DNA from: Thermococcus indicus
GTDB lineage: Archaea; Methanobacteriota_B; Thermococci; Thermococcales; Thermococcaceae
Reading direction: 5' to 3'
Assembly (NCBI RefSeq): GCF_006274605.1
Contig: NZ_CP040846.1
Span: forward strand, 1,743,041-1,807,040
Length of the DNA: 64,000 nt
In this document: in pieces, positions 1 to 10,178 of the stretch
Layout of the letters: each line of letters starts with the position of its first letter
Numbering within the stretch: the first letter of the stretch is position 1
Made by a program: the position numbers and the translations under genes
Notes under the pieces: generated by a model
Told to the model about the DNA's origin: nothing
The model's database searches: none
The model's input: the letters and a program-made list of their open reading frames with translations, nothing else

Positions 1-2
1 AG

Positions 3-917
3 GTTGCGAAGGAGTACCCTTTCATCAGAGTAATCCGCGTTGAGGGCGGCGGCAGGGGAAAGAGCTACGTCCTGAACTACGGCTTAAGGCTGGCCAGGGG
101 GGAGGTCATAGCGGTCTACGACGCGGACAACAGACCAGAGCCCGGGGCGCTCAAGGCTCTGGTGGCGATGCTGAGCGATGAGACACCCGCGGTTACCGGA
201 AAGGTCCGGACGATAAACTGGGACAGGAACGTCCTCACGCGGTTCATATGCATGGAGTACCTCTACTTCCAGCTGGCCGGCCAGAGCGGAAAGAGCAGGC
301 TCTACAAAACCGCGGTGCTCCCAGGGACCAACTTCGTAATCAGAAAAGACCTGCTCGAAGAGCTCGGCGGCTGGGACGAGGAAGCGCTTGCAGAGGATCT
401 GGAGCTGTCATTCAGGATAATTGCCCTTAGAAAGAGGATAGCCTACAACCCACTCGCCGTCACCTGGGAGCAGGAGCCCGAGAGCTGGCGCGTGTGGTTT
501 AGGCAGAGAACCAGGTGGGCGGCCGGGAACGTCTACACCGTGAGGGAGCACATAAAGAGGTTCCACGAGATTCCAGGCTGGGGCCTGCGCTTTGACCTGC
601 TTCTCACTCTGATGGTGTACTATCTCCTGGCGATAGCGGTCATAGTGGCTGACGTGGCTTTTGTGCTCCTGGTTCTGACTTCGAGCGGTACCACCTGGTT
701 CACCAGCTTCGTTCTGAGCTTCGTTTACGTATCATTCCTGCTGGAGATATTCGCCGGCCTCTACGACGGAAAGATAAGGAGCGTTGGCTGCTGGCTCCTC
801 GCGCCGCTCATGTACTACACCTACTCCCAGATATGGATATTCATTTCGCTAGCCGGCCTGTGGGAGGCTGGAAAAGCCAAGAAGGTATGGTACAAGACCC
901 CGCGGACGGCGGTTTAG
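3..917 (+). CDS. Family 2 glycosyltransferase, membrane-anchored (5' end outside window)
   Basis: The frame is open from base 3 to the stop at 917, so the N-terminus lies upstream of the window. The visible part has a DAD metal-binding motif near base 120, an AEDLELSFR acceptor-site motif and a QRTRW motif, the QxxRW signature of processive GT2 enzymes (cellulose/hyaluronan synthase type). Three hydrophobic segments follow in the last 110 residues, so the protein probably sits in the membrane and polymerises or transfers sugar from a nucleotide-sugar at the inner face. The substrate cannot be told. The stop overlaps the convergent sfsA stop by 4 bases. Confidence 0.88.
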   Translation, partial: VAKEYPFIRVIRVEGGGRGKSYVLNYGLRLARGEVIAVYDADNRPEPGALKALVAMLSDETPAVTGKVRTINWDRNVLTRFICMEYLYFQLAGQSGKSRLYKTAVLPGTNFVIRKDLLEELGGWDEEALAEDLELSFRIIALRKRIAYNPLAVTWEQEPESWRVWFRQRTRWAAGNVYTVREHIKRFHEIPGWGLRFDLLLTLMVYYLLAIAVIVADVAFVLLVLTSSGTTWFTSFVLSFVYVSFLLEIFAGLYDGKIRSVGCWLLAPLMYYTYSQIWIFISLAGLWEAGKAKKVWYKTPRTAV

Positions 918-1621
918 AGCTCTATCCCCAGACTCGGCCTCTCAAGAACGACCCTCCCATCGGGCAGGAGAGAGATGCTGAGCGCGTGGATTTCAACGCC
1001 GGCTTTTTGTGCCTCCCTAAGGAGCCTCGCTATCTCCGGATCCCCTTTCTCGTACGGCCTGAACTTCTCAACGGCAGGCATCGCGCCGATGAAGAAAATC
1101 ATAGCCCTATTCCCGGCTTTCGCAAGTTCGATCAGCTCCTCAATGTGCTTCTGTCCCCTCAAGCTCGGGCAGTCCGGATACATCGCGTACTCGCCCTTCC
1201 TTCCCCCGCGCAGGACGGCGCTCTTCATCTCGGCGTAGACCTCGCCCTCCGGGCACTCAAAGAGGTAATCGAGGCGCGACTTGCCGACGCGGATTTCCTT
1301 CCGCTTTATCCTGCAGTCCTTCAGCCAGGGGACCATATCGAGCTCGACTGCCCTCTCAAAGGCCCTGGCCTGGGTTCGGGTGTCTATCACCGCCCCCCTT
1401 CCGTCCAGGTCCTCAAAGGCGACCAGAACGAAGTCCGTCTTTCCGCCGGTCTTGGGCGTGCAGAAGGCCTTCCTACCCGGAACCATGAACTCCTCCAAGC
1501 GACCTGTGTTGGTCACTAAGGCCCTTCTCTCCTCACCGCCAACCTCAACCAGCGCCACGAAGCGGTTGAGCCTTTTGAGGAAGGTACACGGGATGACCTT
1601 GAGCTTGAACAGGACGTGCAT
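914..1621 (-). CDS. sfsA: SfsA family protein (sugar fermentation stimulation protein homologue)
   Basis: A 235-residue protein with the features of the SfsA family: an N-terminal OB-like part (RLNRFVALV, NTGRLEEF) and a C-terminal nuclease-like fold with a conserved DYLFE...EMKS segment resembling a PD-(D/E)xK active site. Its length is normal for the family. In E. coli SfsA was linked to maltose metabolism and DNA binding; the archaeal role is not established and the nuclease idea is an inference from the fold. It is transcribed divergently from the broken ATPase gene at 1719 and converges with the glycosyltransferase. Confidence 0.85.
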   Translation of the reverse strand: MHVLFKLKVIPCTFLKRLNRFVALVEVGGEERRALVTNTGRLEEFMVPGRKAFCTPKTGGKTDFVLVAFEDLDGRGAVIDTRTQARAFERAVELDMVPWLKDCRIKRKEIRVGKSRLDYLFECPEGEVYAEMKSAVLRGGRKGEYAMYPDCPSLRGQKHIEELIELAKAGNRAMIFFIGAMPAVEKFRPYEKGDPEIARLLREAQKAGVEIHALSISLLPDGRVVLERPSLGIEL

Positions 1622-1718
1622 GGTCTAATCTCAGGGGAGGTGGATATAAGTTTTTGGAACATCCAAACCCTCGGAAACTTTATATCCAGTTACAGGATAA
1701 TCCAGTTGGTGGTTACAA

Positions 1719-3075
1719 ATGTGGTTCTACGACAGGGAGCGCGAGATGGAATCCCCCAGGAAGGCGCTCGAACTGTCCCGCTCCCGGCTCGTGGTTGTGA
1801 CTATAACCGGACGCCGGCGAGTTGGAAAGACGAGGGCTGGTCAGGGAGTTTTTCAAAAGGGAGGGCGTTGATTATCTCGACTTCTTCATTCCAGTCAAAA
1901 GCGAAAAGCTCATCCTTGAGGACTTCTCTAGGGAGCTCAGGGCAAAGTTGAGGTATTCTCCGCGGTTTGAGACCTTCTCCGAGATGTTTGAATACCTGGA
2001 AGTGGCCGACGTCGAGGCAGTTTTCTTTGACGAGTTTCAGAACGTTCTCCGGGTAAATCCAGCCATAGCCTTCGACCTCCAGCGCTTCATAGACAGAAAC
2101 CGGGATAAGCCGCTCCTCATAATTCTATCGGGTTCATACCTTGGAATGATGAGGAAACTGTTGACCTCCAGGAAAGCCCCCCTCTACGGCAGGAGCACTC
2201 TCTTCATAGAACTGCAACCCCTGCGTCCAAGATGGGTTTTCGAGATGCTCAAAGATCTTGGAATCACAGAGCCCGTCCAGCAGGTTGAGTTCTATGGTAT
2301 TTTCGGCGGAATCCCAAAGTACTACGAACTCTTGGAGGTGTTCGAAGCCGGCAATCCTCCGGACCTCATTGTTGATGCGGTTCGGTACTCCACCCTACTT
2401 ACGGCCGAAGGAGAAGGCCTTCTCATAGACGAGTTCGGTAAGGCGTACAGGACTTATTTCTCCATCCTCGATGCGATAGCCTCCGGAAAGAACAGGCTCG
2501 TTGAGATTGCTAACGCCGTGGGGATGAAGCCGGGCAGCATAACGAAGTACCTTGAGGCCCTGGAAGACTACTATGGAATAATAACCCGTGAAAGGCCCCT
2601 CCTCGGCGGCAGACGTTCGAGGTACGTAATCAGCGATTACTTCCTGAACTTCTGGTTTAGTTTGATAGAACCGAACCGCAGGCAGGTTGAGGCAGGGGAC
2701 TTTAATGCCTTCAGAAGAAACCTCGAAGGGAAGTTCCCGGAGTTCTTTGGGAGGGTCTTTGAGAGGGTCGTTCTCGACCTCCTGCACGACCTGAACGGGG
2801 AGCTAATTACCTTTGATAGTATCGGCCCTCATTGGGGGAGAAACTACGAGATAGACCTCGTTGCCATCAACAGGGAAGAGAACATCGCCACGTTCATAGA
2901 GACGAAATGGAAAACCAACGTCGATGGCCCGAGGGAGATCGGCAGGCTCATCGCCAAGGCCCAAAACGCCCCGTGGAGAGGGGAAAAGCGCTACCTTCTC
3001 ATAGCAAGGGGCTTTCGCCGGGAGTGTGCCGACTGCATTACCATTGATGGAGTTCTGGAGCACCTAAAACCTTAA
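1719..3075 (+). pseudogene. Archaeal P-loop ATPase with DUF234-type C-terminus, broken by a one-base frameshift
   Basis: Reading from ATG 1719 gives an N-terminus with YDREREM and the Walker A motif GRRRVGKTR. The frame then fails at the GGG run at 1834-1836: one extra G shifts translation out of frame. From there the +1 frame runs open to 3075 with a Walker B (VFFDEFQN), a winged-helix part and a C-terminal EIDLVAINREEN...ETKW segment like the DUF234 nuclease-like domain. Removing one G gives a continuous protein of about 451 residues, the normal family length. A TATA-like sequence (about 1677-1684) and GGTGG ribosome site (1707-1711) precede the ATG. It may be a pseudogene, a sequencing error, or a truncated protein restarting at ATG 1822 without its P-loop. 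Confidence 0.82.
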
Positions 3076-3110
3076 ATATCCCAGACATGACCATTTAGAT
3101 GGAAATCTAA

Positions 3111-4175
<1,065 letters not shown>

Positions 4176-4274
4176 ACCCCTCCTATTTTCCCTATTGTTT
4201 CGGCCCTTTCCCATCGCCAAATTTAAAAACCCGTTCGAGTACATTCTGGGGACGAATGCACAAGGGTGCGCCCC

Positions 4275-4973
4275 ATGGAATCAAGGACGGCAGAGGCGCC
4301 CTTCTCGGCAGGGTGGGAAGCGCTTGTGGGGGTAGCTTCAAGGCCGGAAAGGGTTTTCTCGACGTTTCCGTACGAGGCGGAGGTAACCCAGAGGGGGGAG
4401 AAGGTTTTCGCCAGGTTTGCCATCAGGAAGTTTCTGCTCAGGTTCGAGTTTGAGGGGGTCCTCGAGTTCACATTTAACGAACCCCACGTCACCTACGTCG
4501 TTAAAGGACCCAGGGGACTTCTGATACTCTCCTTCGCCGCAGAAGGGGGGCTCATCGCGAAGGCCTCCGCCGACATCCCCGGTGAGAGAATGCTGGGCAA
4601 GAAGCTGGCCCATCTCGCCGAAGGAGCGGGGCTCAGTTTGGCGAAGATGGCCGAGAGCCACGGCATCATAGCGGCGAGGGCCTTCGGCTCACCGAGGGAC
4701 TTTATAATCAGGAACTTCGAGCCATCCCTCCTGGCCCACGCGATAAGGTACGTCCGGTTCAATATCGGAAGCTCCTCGTTCACCCTCAGGGGCGAGAACG
4801 GAGGGGAGTGGTTCACGGTCACGGTGGAGAACGACATTGTGAGAAGGGTCGAGTACGGGTCGGATTCCGGAAGTTCGATCATCGAGGTGGAGAAGGGGAT
4901 TCTAAACGTGGGGGCGGAGGATTTTGAGGGAATAGATGCGAGGGGAGAGTACGTCATCAGGATCAGGGAGTAG
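4275..4973 (+). CDS. Unrecognised conserved-looking protein, 232 residues
   Basis: I do not recognise the family. The protein is rich in beta-type alternation (for example RFEFEGVLEFTF, YVVKGPRGLLILSF) with an amphipathic middle (GKKLAHLAEGAG) and no signal peptide or membrane segment, so it is probably a soluble intracellular protein. ATG 4275 follows a GGGTG element; GTG 4266 in the same frame is possible. A TATA-like TTTAAAAA lies at about 4221-4228. The codon use matches the neighbours. Its 3' end overlaps the convergent membrane gene by 11 bases. Confidence 0.7.
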   Translation: MESRTAEAPFSAGWEALVGVASRPERVFSTFPYEAEVTQRGEKVFARFAIRKFLLRFEFEGVLEFTFNEPHVTYVVKGPRGLLILSFAAEGGLIAKASADIPGERMLGKKLAHLAEGAGLSLAKMAESHGIIAARAFGSPRDFIIRNFEPSLLAHAIRYVRFNIGSSSFTLRGENGGEWFTVTVENDIVRRVEYGSDSGSSIIEVEKGILNVGAEDFEGIDARGEYVIRIRE

Positions 4974-5295
4974 TCCCTTCGCTTTCTTCCGTCTCCGAGG
5001 TCCTTTCGGAGGGCTCCTCTGGGGAATTCGAGCTTCTGGAGACCACGGGGATCGCAGACTCACTGGCGGCTTCCTCCCTCTTAGCGAGCTCTTTCTCGAA
5101 CCTGTTCCACTCGTACCAGAAGAACAGAATCCCAAGGATCACTCCGAGGAGGATGAACGGGAATCTGGAGGGTAGCGGGAGACCACGGTGCCACCGGTAG
5201 AGCAGGTAGTTCTGATAGAGGAACAGGTACCCCAGCCACGTCACCACGAGGGCCTCAACCGCGTATTCGATGAACCTGCCCGTCTTCTCGTCCAT
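4963..5295 (-). CDS. Small membrane protein with charged C-terminal tail
   Basis: A 110-residue protein with two hydrophobic segments near residues 10-30 and 45-65, followed by a long tail rich in Glu, Ser and Lys. The ATG at 5295 is chosen because AGGTGAC sits 5 bases upstream on this strand; the frame continues farther upstream without a better start. It is divergent from the XPD-like helicase, with only 49 bases between the start codons, so the two promoters must overlap. The function is unknown. Confidence 0.68.
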   Translation of the reverse strand: MDEKTGRFIEYAVEALVVTWLGYLFLYQNYLLYRWHRGLPLPSRFPFILLGVILGILFFWYEWNRFEKELAKREEAASESAIPVVSRSSNSPEEPSERTSETEESEGTTP

Positions 5296-5344
5296 TACTG
5301 TCACCTGGGGAAAAGTTAAAAGCGAGCCGTTAAAACTCTTTCCC

Positions 5345-7252
5345 ATGACCGACTACTTTCCATACGAAAACCTGCGACCGAACCAGCGCGATTTCATAGA
5401 ACTGGTCTCAAAGGCAGTTGAAAACGGAGAGAACGTCATCATCGAGGCACCCACGGGATTCGGAAAGACCGTGAGCGTCCTGGCGGGAGTACTCCCCCAC
5501 GCCAAGGAAATGGGCTACAAGGTGCTCTACCTGGCCAGAACCCACAGGCAGATGGACAGGGTCATAGAGGAGCTAAAGGCGATAAGGGGGAAGAGCCCCG
5601 TTTCCGGCGTTGAGCTCAGGAGCAGGAAGGACCTCTGCCTGCACACGTACCTCACCCAGTTCACGAGCGACGCCTACACCGCCATGGTCGTCTGCAAGAA
5701 CCTCAAAAAGCTCGGGAAGTGCGAGTTCTACGAGAACGAAAAGAAGAAAAAAGCGGAGTTCGACGAGCTGGTGCGCTTCTTCCTCGGGGAGCCGAGTCAC
5801 CCCGCGGAGATACTCGACTACTCGCAGACCCTGGAGCTGTGCCCCTACGATTTAACCAAGAGGATAGCGGAGAAGGCGGACGTGATAGTCGCCAGCTACC
5901 TCTATCTCCTCAGCCCCACCATACGGGAGAACTTCATAAGCTCGCTCGACGTCGATTACTCTGACCTCATAGTGGTCTTCGACGAGGCCCACAACCTTCC
6001 GGATCAGGCGATTTCAGCACTCAGCGATAAAATAAGCATAAACACGATTAACAGGGCAATAAAAGAGGCCGATGAGTACAACGAGCACGAGATAGCAAAC
6101 TTCCTGAGCATCCTGGGCAGGGGGCTGGAGATACTGTTCCAGGAAAAACTGGCGAACAGGGACGTCCAGGAGACCGCCATCCAGCCAGAGCTGGTGTTCT
6201 CTCACGTTGTCGAGGTTCTTGGATTGGACACGAGGTGGCTCGTCAAGACACTCAACGACATGGTGGCGGTCGGGGATTCGATAAGGGAGGACAGGATAGA
6301 GAAGGGCAAACCCCCCCGCTCCTACATCGGGCGCGTCGGCGAGTTCCTTCTCCTGTGGCTCTCCCTCATCGGAAGGGAGGACTACCTGTTCCTCATGAGC
6401 AGGGACAGGGGGCTGAGCCTCGAGCTCGTTGCCCTTGATCCATCCAAGGCCCTGGGCTTCATAAAGGATGTCCAGAGCGCGATATTCATGTCCGGAACGC
6501 TCACCCCGCTTGAGGCCTTCCGCGATGTCATGGGCGTGGAAAACGCCCGCCTGAAGAAGTTCCCGAGGATGGTAAAGCGCGAGAACGCCCAGGTTCTGGT
6601 GGCCAAAGACGTCTCGACGAGGGGCGATGAGCGCTCGCTCCAGGTTTACAGGAAGATGGTGGACTACATAGTGGAAGCGGCGAAGATAATCCCAAAGAAC
6701 GTCGGGGTTTTCGCGGCATCCTACGAGGTTCTCCAGGGTCTTCTATCGGCGAACCTCCAGGTCAGGCTGGAGGAGACGGGAAAAGCAGTCTTCATCGAGA
6801 AGCAGGGTGTCTCTTCGGCTGAGAACGACCTCATGGTCGCCCAGTTCAAGGCCCACGCGAGGGGCAACGGGGCGGTACTGCTCGGCGTGATGGGTGGCAG
6901 GAACAGCGAGGGGCAGGACTACAGCGGGGACGAAATGAACGGCGTGGTGCTCGTCGGAATCCCTTACGCGAGGCCAACGCCGAGGGTTCAGGCCAGGATA
7001 AGGTACTTCGAACGCAAGTTCCCGGAGAAGGGCAGGTACTACGGCTACTACCTGCCGGCCCACAGAAAGCTCGTCCAGGCTGCGGGAAGGGTGCACCGCT
7101 CGGCCGAGGAGAAGGGTTCGATAGTGGTCCTCGACTACCGTCTGCTCTGGAGAGGGATAAAGAAAGACCTGCCGGACTGGATGGTGGAAACGGTGAGACC
7201 CGTTGATCTGGGAAGAATGCGGCTCTACCTCAAGAGGTTCTGGGCTACCTAA
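5345..7252 (+). CDS. XPD/Rad3-type Fe-S DNA helicase
   Basis: A 635-residue superfamily 2 helicase. Walker A APTGFGKT is at about residues 35-42. The four Fe-S cluster cysteines follow at about 98, 117, 126 and 166. The DEAH box (VFDEAHNLPD) is near 223, SGTLTP is motif III-like, and QAAGRVHRS is motif VI. This order is diagnostic of XPD/Rad3/DinG-type 5'-3' helicases, which act in archaeal DNA repair. ATG 5345 is chosen because it begins right at the conserved YENLRPNQRDFI stretch and lies about 30 bases after an AT-rich promoter (AAAAGTTAAAA, 5311-5321), suggesting a leaderless transcript. It converges with and overlaps the next gene by 8 bases. Confidence 0.94.
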   Translation: MTDYFPYENLRPNQRDFIELVSKAVENGENVIIEAPTGFGKTVSVLAGVLPHAKEMGYKVLYLARTHRQMDRVIEELKAIRGKSPVSGVELRSRKDLCLHTYLTQFTSDAYTAMVVCKNLKKLGKCEFYENEKKKKAEFDELVRFFLGEPSHPAEILDYSQTLELCPYDLTKRIAEKADVIVASYLYLLSPTIRENFISSLDVDYSDLIVVFDEAHNLPDQAISALSDKISINTINRAIKEADEYNEHEIANFLSILGRGLEILFQEKLANRDVQETAIQPELVFSHVVEVLGLDTRWLVKTLNDMVAVGDSIREDRIEKGKPPRSYIGRVGEFLLLWLSLIGREDYLFLMSRDRGLSLELVALDPSKALGFIKDVQSAIFMSGTLTPLEAFRDVMGVENARLKKFPRMVKRENAQVLVAKDVSTRGDERSLQVYRKMVDYIVEAAKIIPKNVGVFAASYEVLQGLLSANLQVRLEETGKAVFIEKQGVSSAENDLMVAQFKAHARGNGAVLLGVMGGRNSEGQDYSGDEMNGVVLVGIPYARPTPRVQARIRYFERKFPEKGRYYGYYLPAHRKLVQAAGRVHRSAEEKGSIVVLDYRLLWRGIKKDLPDWMVETVRPVDLGRMRLYLKRFWAT

Positions 7253-7607
7253 CCGTGAACTCCCTCTCCACCCTAATTTTGGCGCCCTTAACGTACGCAA
7301 ACTTAACGACCTTGTAGCGTCCGGGAGGCAGATCGACGGGGATGCGCTGTTCGATGGTCTCGCCGGGAATTAAAACAACCCTCCGGTTCAAAAAAACTAT
7401 TCCCGGATCCAGCTTCTGCCAGAACCCGATGTACTCATACAGTTCAGCCTCATTGTCGATCTCAACCTTCACAGTGTTCGGGTTGGATATCCAGAGAACC
7501 AGTTCCCCCCTGCGCGGTTTAACCTCGATGTCCAGCTCAACCTCTAAGGGGGTTCCAACGGTTATGACGCCCACACTGTCATTACTGGGGATTTTTATTA
7601 TCTTCAT
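7245..7607 (-). CDS. Unrecognised small beta-rich protein, 120 residues
   Basis: The protein looks like a single beta-sandwich: alternating strands such as LEVELDIEV and ELVLWISNPN, ending in a KIRVEREFTV strand, similar in feel to CARDB-like domains but without a signal peptide. ATG 7607 is chosen because the frame upstream runs into tRNA-Leu. A TATA-like TGTATAAAAAT lies at about 7660-7671 on this strand, giving a leader of roughly 30 bases. No function can be assigned. Confidence 0.68.
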   Translation of the reverse strand: MKIIKIPSNDSVGVITVGTPLEVELDIEVKPRRGELVLWISNPNTVKVEIDNEAELYEYIGFWQKLDPGIVFLNRRVVLIPGETIEQRIPVDLPPGRYKVVKFAYVKGAKIRVEREFTVR

Positions 7608-7763
7608 CGCCACTAAATGATGCGTTTCTAACGATAAATGTTTCGGTACACACAAATTTTTATACACATTCTCGAGGGTTCTTTCCGCAGTACAACCTGC
7701 TGAAACAACCGTGTTAGCGCTTAAATTCCAGATGAAGATTCTCGGAACCAGAAAAGCGCCGTT

Positions 7764-7851
7764 TGGTGCGGGGGCGGGGATTTGAACCCCGGAACCCCTA
7801 CGGGACGGGACCCTCAATCCCGCGCCTTTGACCAGGCTTGGCAACCCCCGC
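7764..7851 (-). tRNA. tRNA-Leu(GAG), CCA encoded
   Basis: Read on the minus strand, a 7-bp acceptor stem (GCGGGGG/CCCCCGC) closes a cloverleaf with anticodon loop TTGAGGG (anticodon GAG), a long type II variable arm and a GGTTCAAATC T-loop region, as expected for tRNA-Leu. The mature body is 7767-7851 and CCA is encoded at 7764-7766. A TATA-like AAATTTATAAAGG lies about 35 bases upstream. Between TATA and tRNA is a nearly perfect hairpin (7866-7880, 6-bp stem) in the 5' leader. Confidence 0.95.
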
Positions 7852-7865
7852 GTCGCCAAATTATA

Positions 7866-7880
7866 AGGCTCGGGGAGCCT
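7866..7880. repeat. Inverted repeat between DUF835 gene and tRNA-Leu
   Basis: AGGCTC, a GGG loop and GAGCCT form a perfect 6-bp stem, with flanking TTATAA on both sides extending the symmetry. It lies downstream of the DUF835 stop codon and upstream of tRNA-Leu on the same strand. It could be the 3' end hairpin of the first transcript or a leader structure of the pre-tRNA. Confidence 0.5.
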
Positions 7881-7895
7881 TTATAAATTTTACGG

Positions 7896-8642
7896 TCACA
7901 TGGGGAGCTTTCTGAACTCCCTCTCAAGCAGGGTTACCATCTTTTCGCCCAGCGTCTCGGGGGAAGCGATTATAACCAGCCCGGCACCTTTGGTCAGCAG
8001 TATATCCTTCAGATGGAGAACAAAGCGCAGAACAGCATCCTCTCCGTTGTGCAGCACAAGATAATCCACACTGTCCAGTATAACAAAGGTGTCCCTGTCA
8101 ACGCTCGTTGTTACCGCATGGAGGAGCGGTGCGAGGGCAGTGGGAGACACGGCATTCGATCCCCCAACGTTGCTGAGCCAGATGTAGGAGGCACCACAGC
8201 GAAGGTACACCTCCGGGAAGCGAGTAACGCCGAGAATTTTCTTGCCCGAGAGGAGGCGTAAAACCGAGTCAACAGACATCGATCTTACGAGGTACGGCCC
8301 GGGCGAGATGGTGGACGTGCCGTCAAAAACAACATGGGGTTTGACGTGCGTCGCAATCGCCCGCCTCGTGGTGATGGAGCAAACCATAACAATCCCCATG
8401 CCGAGGGCAACCAGGACATCATCCAGAATCTTCAGAAACTCCGAGGATACCACATCATTAAGCACATTGACCCCGTAACCCAGCAGAAGTAGCAGGCTTC
8501 CAAGGGTAAGGGCACGAAAAACGCCCTCACCAAGGGTGTCTCTGATAACCCTACGTAAAGCCATGAAGGAGTAAATCGCCCCCATCACCGCAATAAATGC
8601 CACAACCTCTGCCGCAAGTTTCACATGTTCGTAAGTGATCAT
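7896..8642 (-). CDS. DUF835 domain membrane protein
   Basis: A 248-residue protein with three hydrophobic N-terminal segments (about residues 8-28, 42-62, 72-92) followed by a soluble domain with the DUF835 pattern: YLV...VLRLL, ILGVTRFPE, YIWLSNVGG and FVILDSVDYLVLHNG. DUF835 resembles a KaiC-like fold without a Walker A motif and occurs at the end of archaeal sensory proteins; here it is tethered to the membrane. A TATA-like GGATATAAACC lies at about 8666-8676 on this strand. The function is unknown. Confidence 0.8.
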   Translation of the reverse strand: MITYEHVKLAAEVVAFIAVMGAIYSFMALRRVIRDTLGEGVFRALTLGSLLLLLGYGVNVLNDVVSSEFLKILDDVLVALGMGIVMVCSITTRRAIATHVKPHVVFDGTSTISPGPYLVRSMSVDSVLRLLSGKKILGVTRFPEVYLRCGASYIWLSNVGGSNAVSPTALAPLLHAVTTSVDRDTFVILDSVDYLVLHNGEDAVLRFVLHLKDILLTKGAGLVIIASPETLGEKMVTLLEREFRKLPM

Positions 8643-8756
8643 CGTTTCAACATGATGGGCGGGGTTTATATCCTTTTCGCGAGGGTAAGATGTGGCCTTT
8701 GAAGCTCCACACCGAAAAATTTATAAAGCAACCTCCCGTCTATGACTTCGGGTTAA

Positions 8757-8834
8757 GGGCCGGTAGCTCAGCATGGTTAGAGCGCGGGACTCTTAATCCC
8801 GTGGTCGGGGGTTCGAATCCCCCCCGGCCCGCCA
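8757..8834 (+). tRNA. tRNA-Lys(CTT), CCA encoded
   Basis: The 7-bp acceptor stem GGGCCGG/CCGGCCC encloses a D-arm (TAGCTCAGC), an anticodon loop CTCTTAA with anticodon CTT, and a T-arm with GGTTCGAATCC. The mature body is 8757-8831 with CCA at 8832-8834. A clear TATA box (TTTATAAA, about 8720-8727) lies 30 bases upstream. The deaD gene follows only 69 bases downstream. Confidence 0.96.
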
Positions 8835-8837
8835 GAC

Positions 8838-8903
8838 CGCGTTTCTTCTCGACGCGTTCCGTTTGAGAAGGGATGCGTTTGAGTAACGTAAGGAGTTAGG
8901 AAA
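8838..8903 (+). promoter_or_regulatory. Leader region between tRNA-Lys and deaD
   Basis: This 66-base stretch has no AT-rich TATA box. It holds a possible hairpin (CGCGT at 8838-8842 with ACGCG at 8852-8856) and a direct repeat CGTTTGAG at 8860-8867 and 8876-8883. It ends with an AAGGAG ribosome site near 8890. The helicase mRNA may start at or before the tRNA, or within it. Cold-inducible deaD genes of Thermococcus are known to have regulated 5' leaders; whether this is such an element is inference. Confidence 0.45.
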
Positions 8904-10178
8904 ATGAGTTTTGAAAGATTGGGCTTATCGGAGGCCACGTTAGTGGCGGTTAGAGAGAAGGGTTTTGAGACCCCAACGGACATTCAGAGGGAGGTCATTC
9001 CACGTCTTCTATCGGGCGACGTCGATATAATCGGCCAGTCCCAGACCGGGACGGGAAAGACTGCCGCCTTTGCGCTCCCCATAATCGAGGCGATTGATCC
9101 GAAGATAAAGGCCGTTCAGGCGATAATATTGACCCCCACGAGGGAGCTCGCCCTCCAGGTGGCTGATGAAATCAAGAGCCTCCGCGGGAGGAAGAGGGTT
9201 TACGTTTACGCCGTCTACGGCGGTCAGCCGATAGGGCCGCAGATAAGGGCACTTGAGAGGGGAACCCATGTTGTAGTGGGGACTCCTGGCAGGGTTCTCG
9301 ACCACATAAGGCGCGGAACCCTCGACCTGAGCTCCGTAAAGTTCTTCATCCTCGATGAGGCCGACAGGATGCTCGACATGGGCTTCATAGATGATATAGA
9401 GGCGATTTTCAGGGAGACGCCGAGAAAGAAGCGCGTGCTGATGTTCTCCGCCACGATGCCGCCGGAGATAAAGAGGCTCGCGAGGCGCTACATGGGTGAC
9501 TATGAAGTCATAAGCGTCAGCAGCGACGAGCTCGTCCCGGAGATGGTGGATCAGGAGTACATAGAGGTCGTTCCGGCGAGGAAGCTCACGATGCTCAGGA
9601 AGATACTCGATGACACCGGGGACTTCTACGGCATAGTCTTCTGCGCCACCAAGAGGGAAACCCGGGAGCTGAGTGAGAAGCTCAGGAGGGCCGGCTACAG
9701 CGCCGAGGCACTCAACGGCGACATGAGCCAGGCCGCGCGCGAGAGAACCTTCTGGCGCTTCAAGACCAAAAAAACCAGGGTTCTCGTTGCGACGGACGTC
9801 GCCGCCAGGGGCCTCGACGTGCAGGACATAAACTGCGTCGTGAACTACTCCCTGCCCATGACGGCCGAGGACTACGTCCACAGGATAGGCAGAACCGGCA
9901 GGATGGGCAAGAAAGGAAGGGCGGTGACCTTCATAATGCCCGGCGAGTTCAGGAGGCTCCGCTACATCGCCCAGACCGCGGGCGTTGAGATACGCAAGTC
10001 CGAGCTGAGCGAGGAGATTCCGCGCGAGTACCGCGAGAGATATGAGAGGGAGAGCCAGAGGAACAGCGGTTCAAAGGGCTACCGCAGGAACCCGGGCCAC
10101 TCGAGGAGCTACGGCAGGGACGGAAGAGGCAGAAGGAGAAACTACTCCGACGGCTACTCCCACGATTACCGCTATTGA
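8904..10178 (+). CDS. deaD: DEAD-box RNA helicase
   Basis: A 424-residue ATP-dependent RNA helicase with all core motifs: Walker A SQTGTGKT (residues 46-53), PTRELA, GG, TPGR, DEAD (about 151-154), SAT, and HRIGRTGR in the second RecA domain. The C-terminal 60 residues form a low-complexity tail rich in Arg, Gly, Ser and Tyr, typical of RNA-binding helicase tails. Archaeal DeaD proteins unwind structured RNA and are often cold-induced. The AUG is preceded by AAGGAGTTAGG. The short distance to tRNA-Lys suggests co-transcription or an unusual promoter. Confidence 0.95.
   Translation: MSFERLGLSEATLVAVREKGFETPTDIQREVIPRLLSGDVDIIGQSQTGTGKTAAFALPIIEAIDPKIKAVQAIILTPTRELALQVADEIKSLRGRKRVYVYAVYGGQPIGPQIRALERGTHVVVGTPGRVLDHIRRGTLDLSSVKFFILDEADRMLDMGFIDDIEAIFRETPRKKRVLMFSATMPPEIKRLARRYMGDYEVISVSSDELVPEMVDQEYIEVVPARKLTMLRKILDDTGDFYGIVFCATKRETRELSEKLRRAGYSAEALNGDMSQAARERTFWRFKTKKTRVLVATDVAARGLDVQDINCVVNYSLPMTAEDYVHRIGRTGRMGKKGRAVTFIMPGEFRRLRYIAQTAGVEIRKSELSEEIPREYRERYERESQRNSGSKGYRRNPGHSRSYGRDGRGRRRNYSDGYSHDYRY

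Noticed and set aside
9009-9881. Long open frame antisense to deaD
   Set aside because: It mirrors the helicase coding strand and has no domain.
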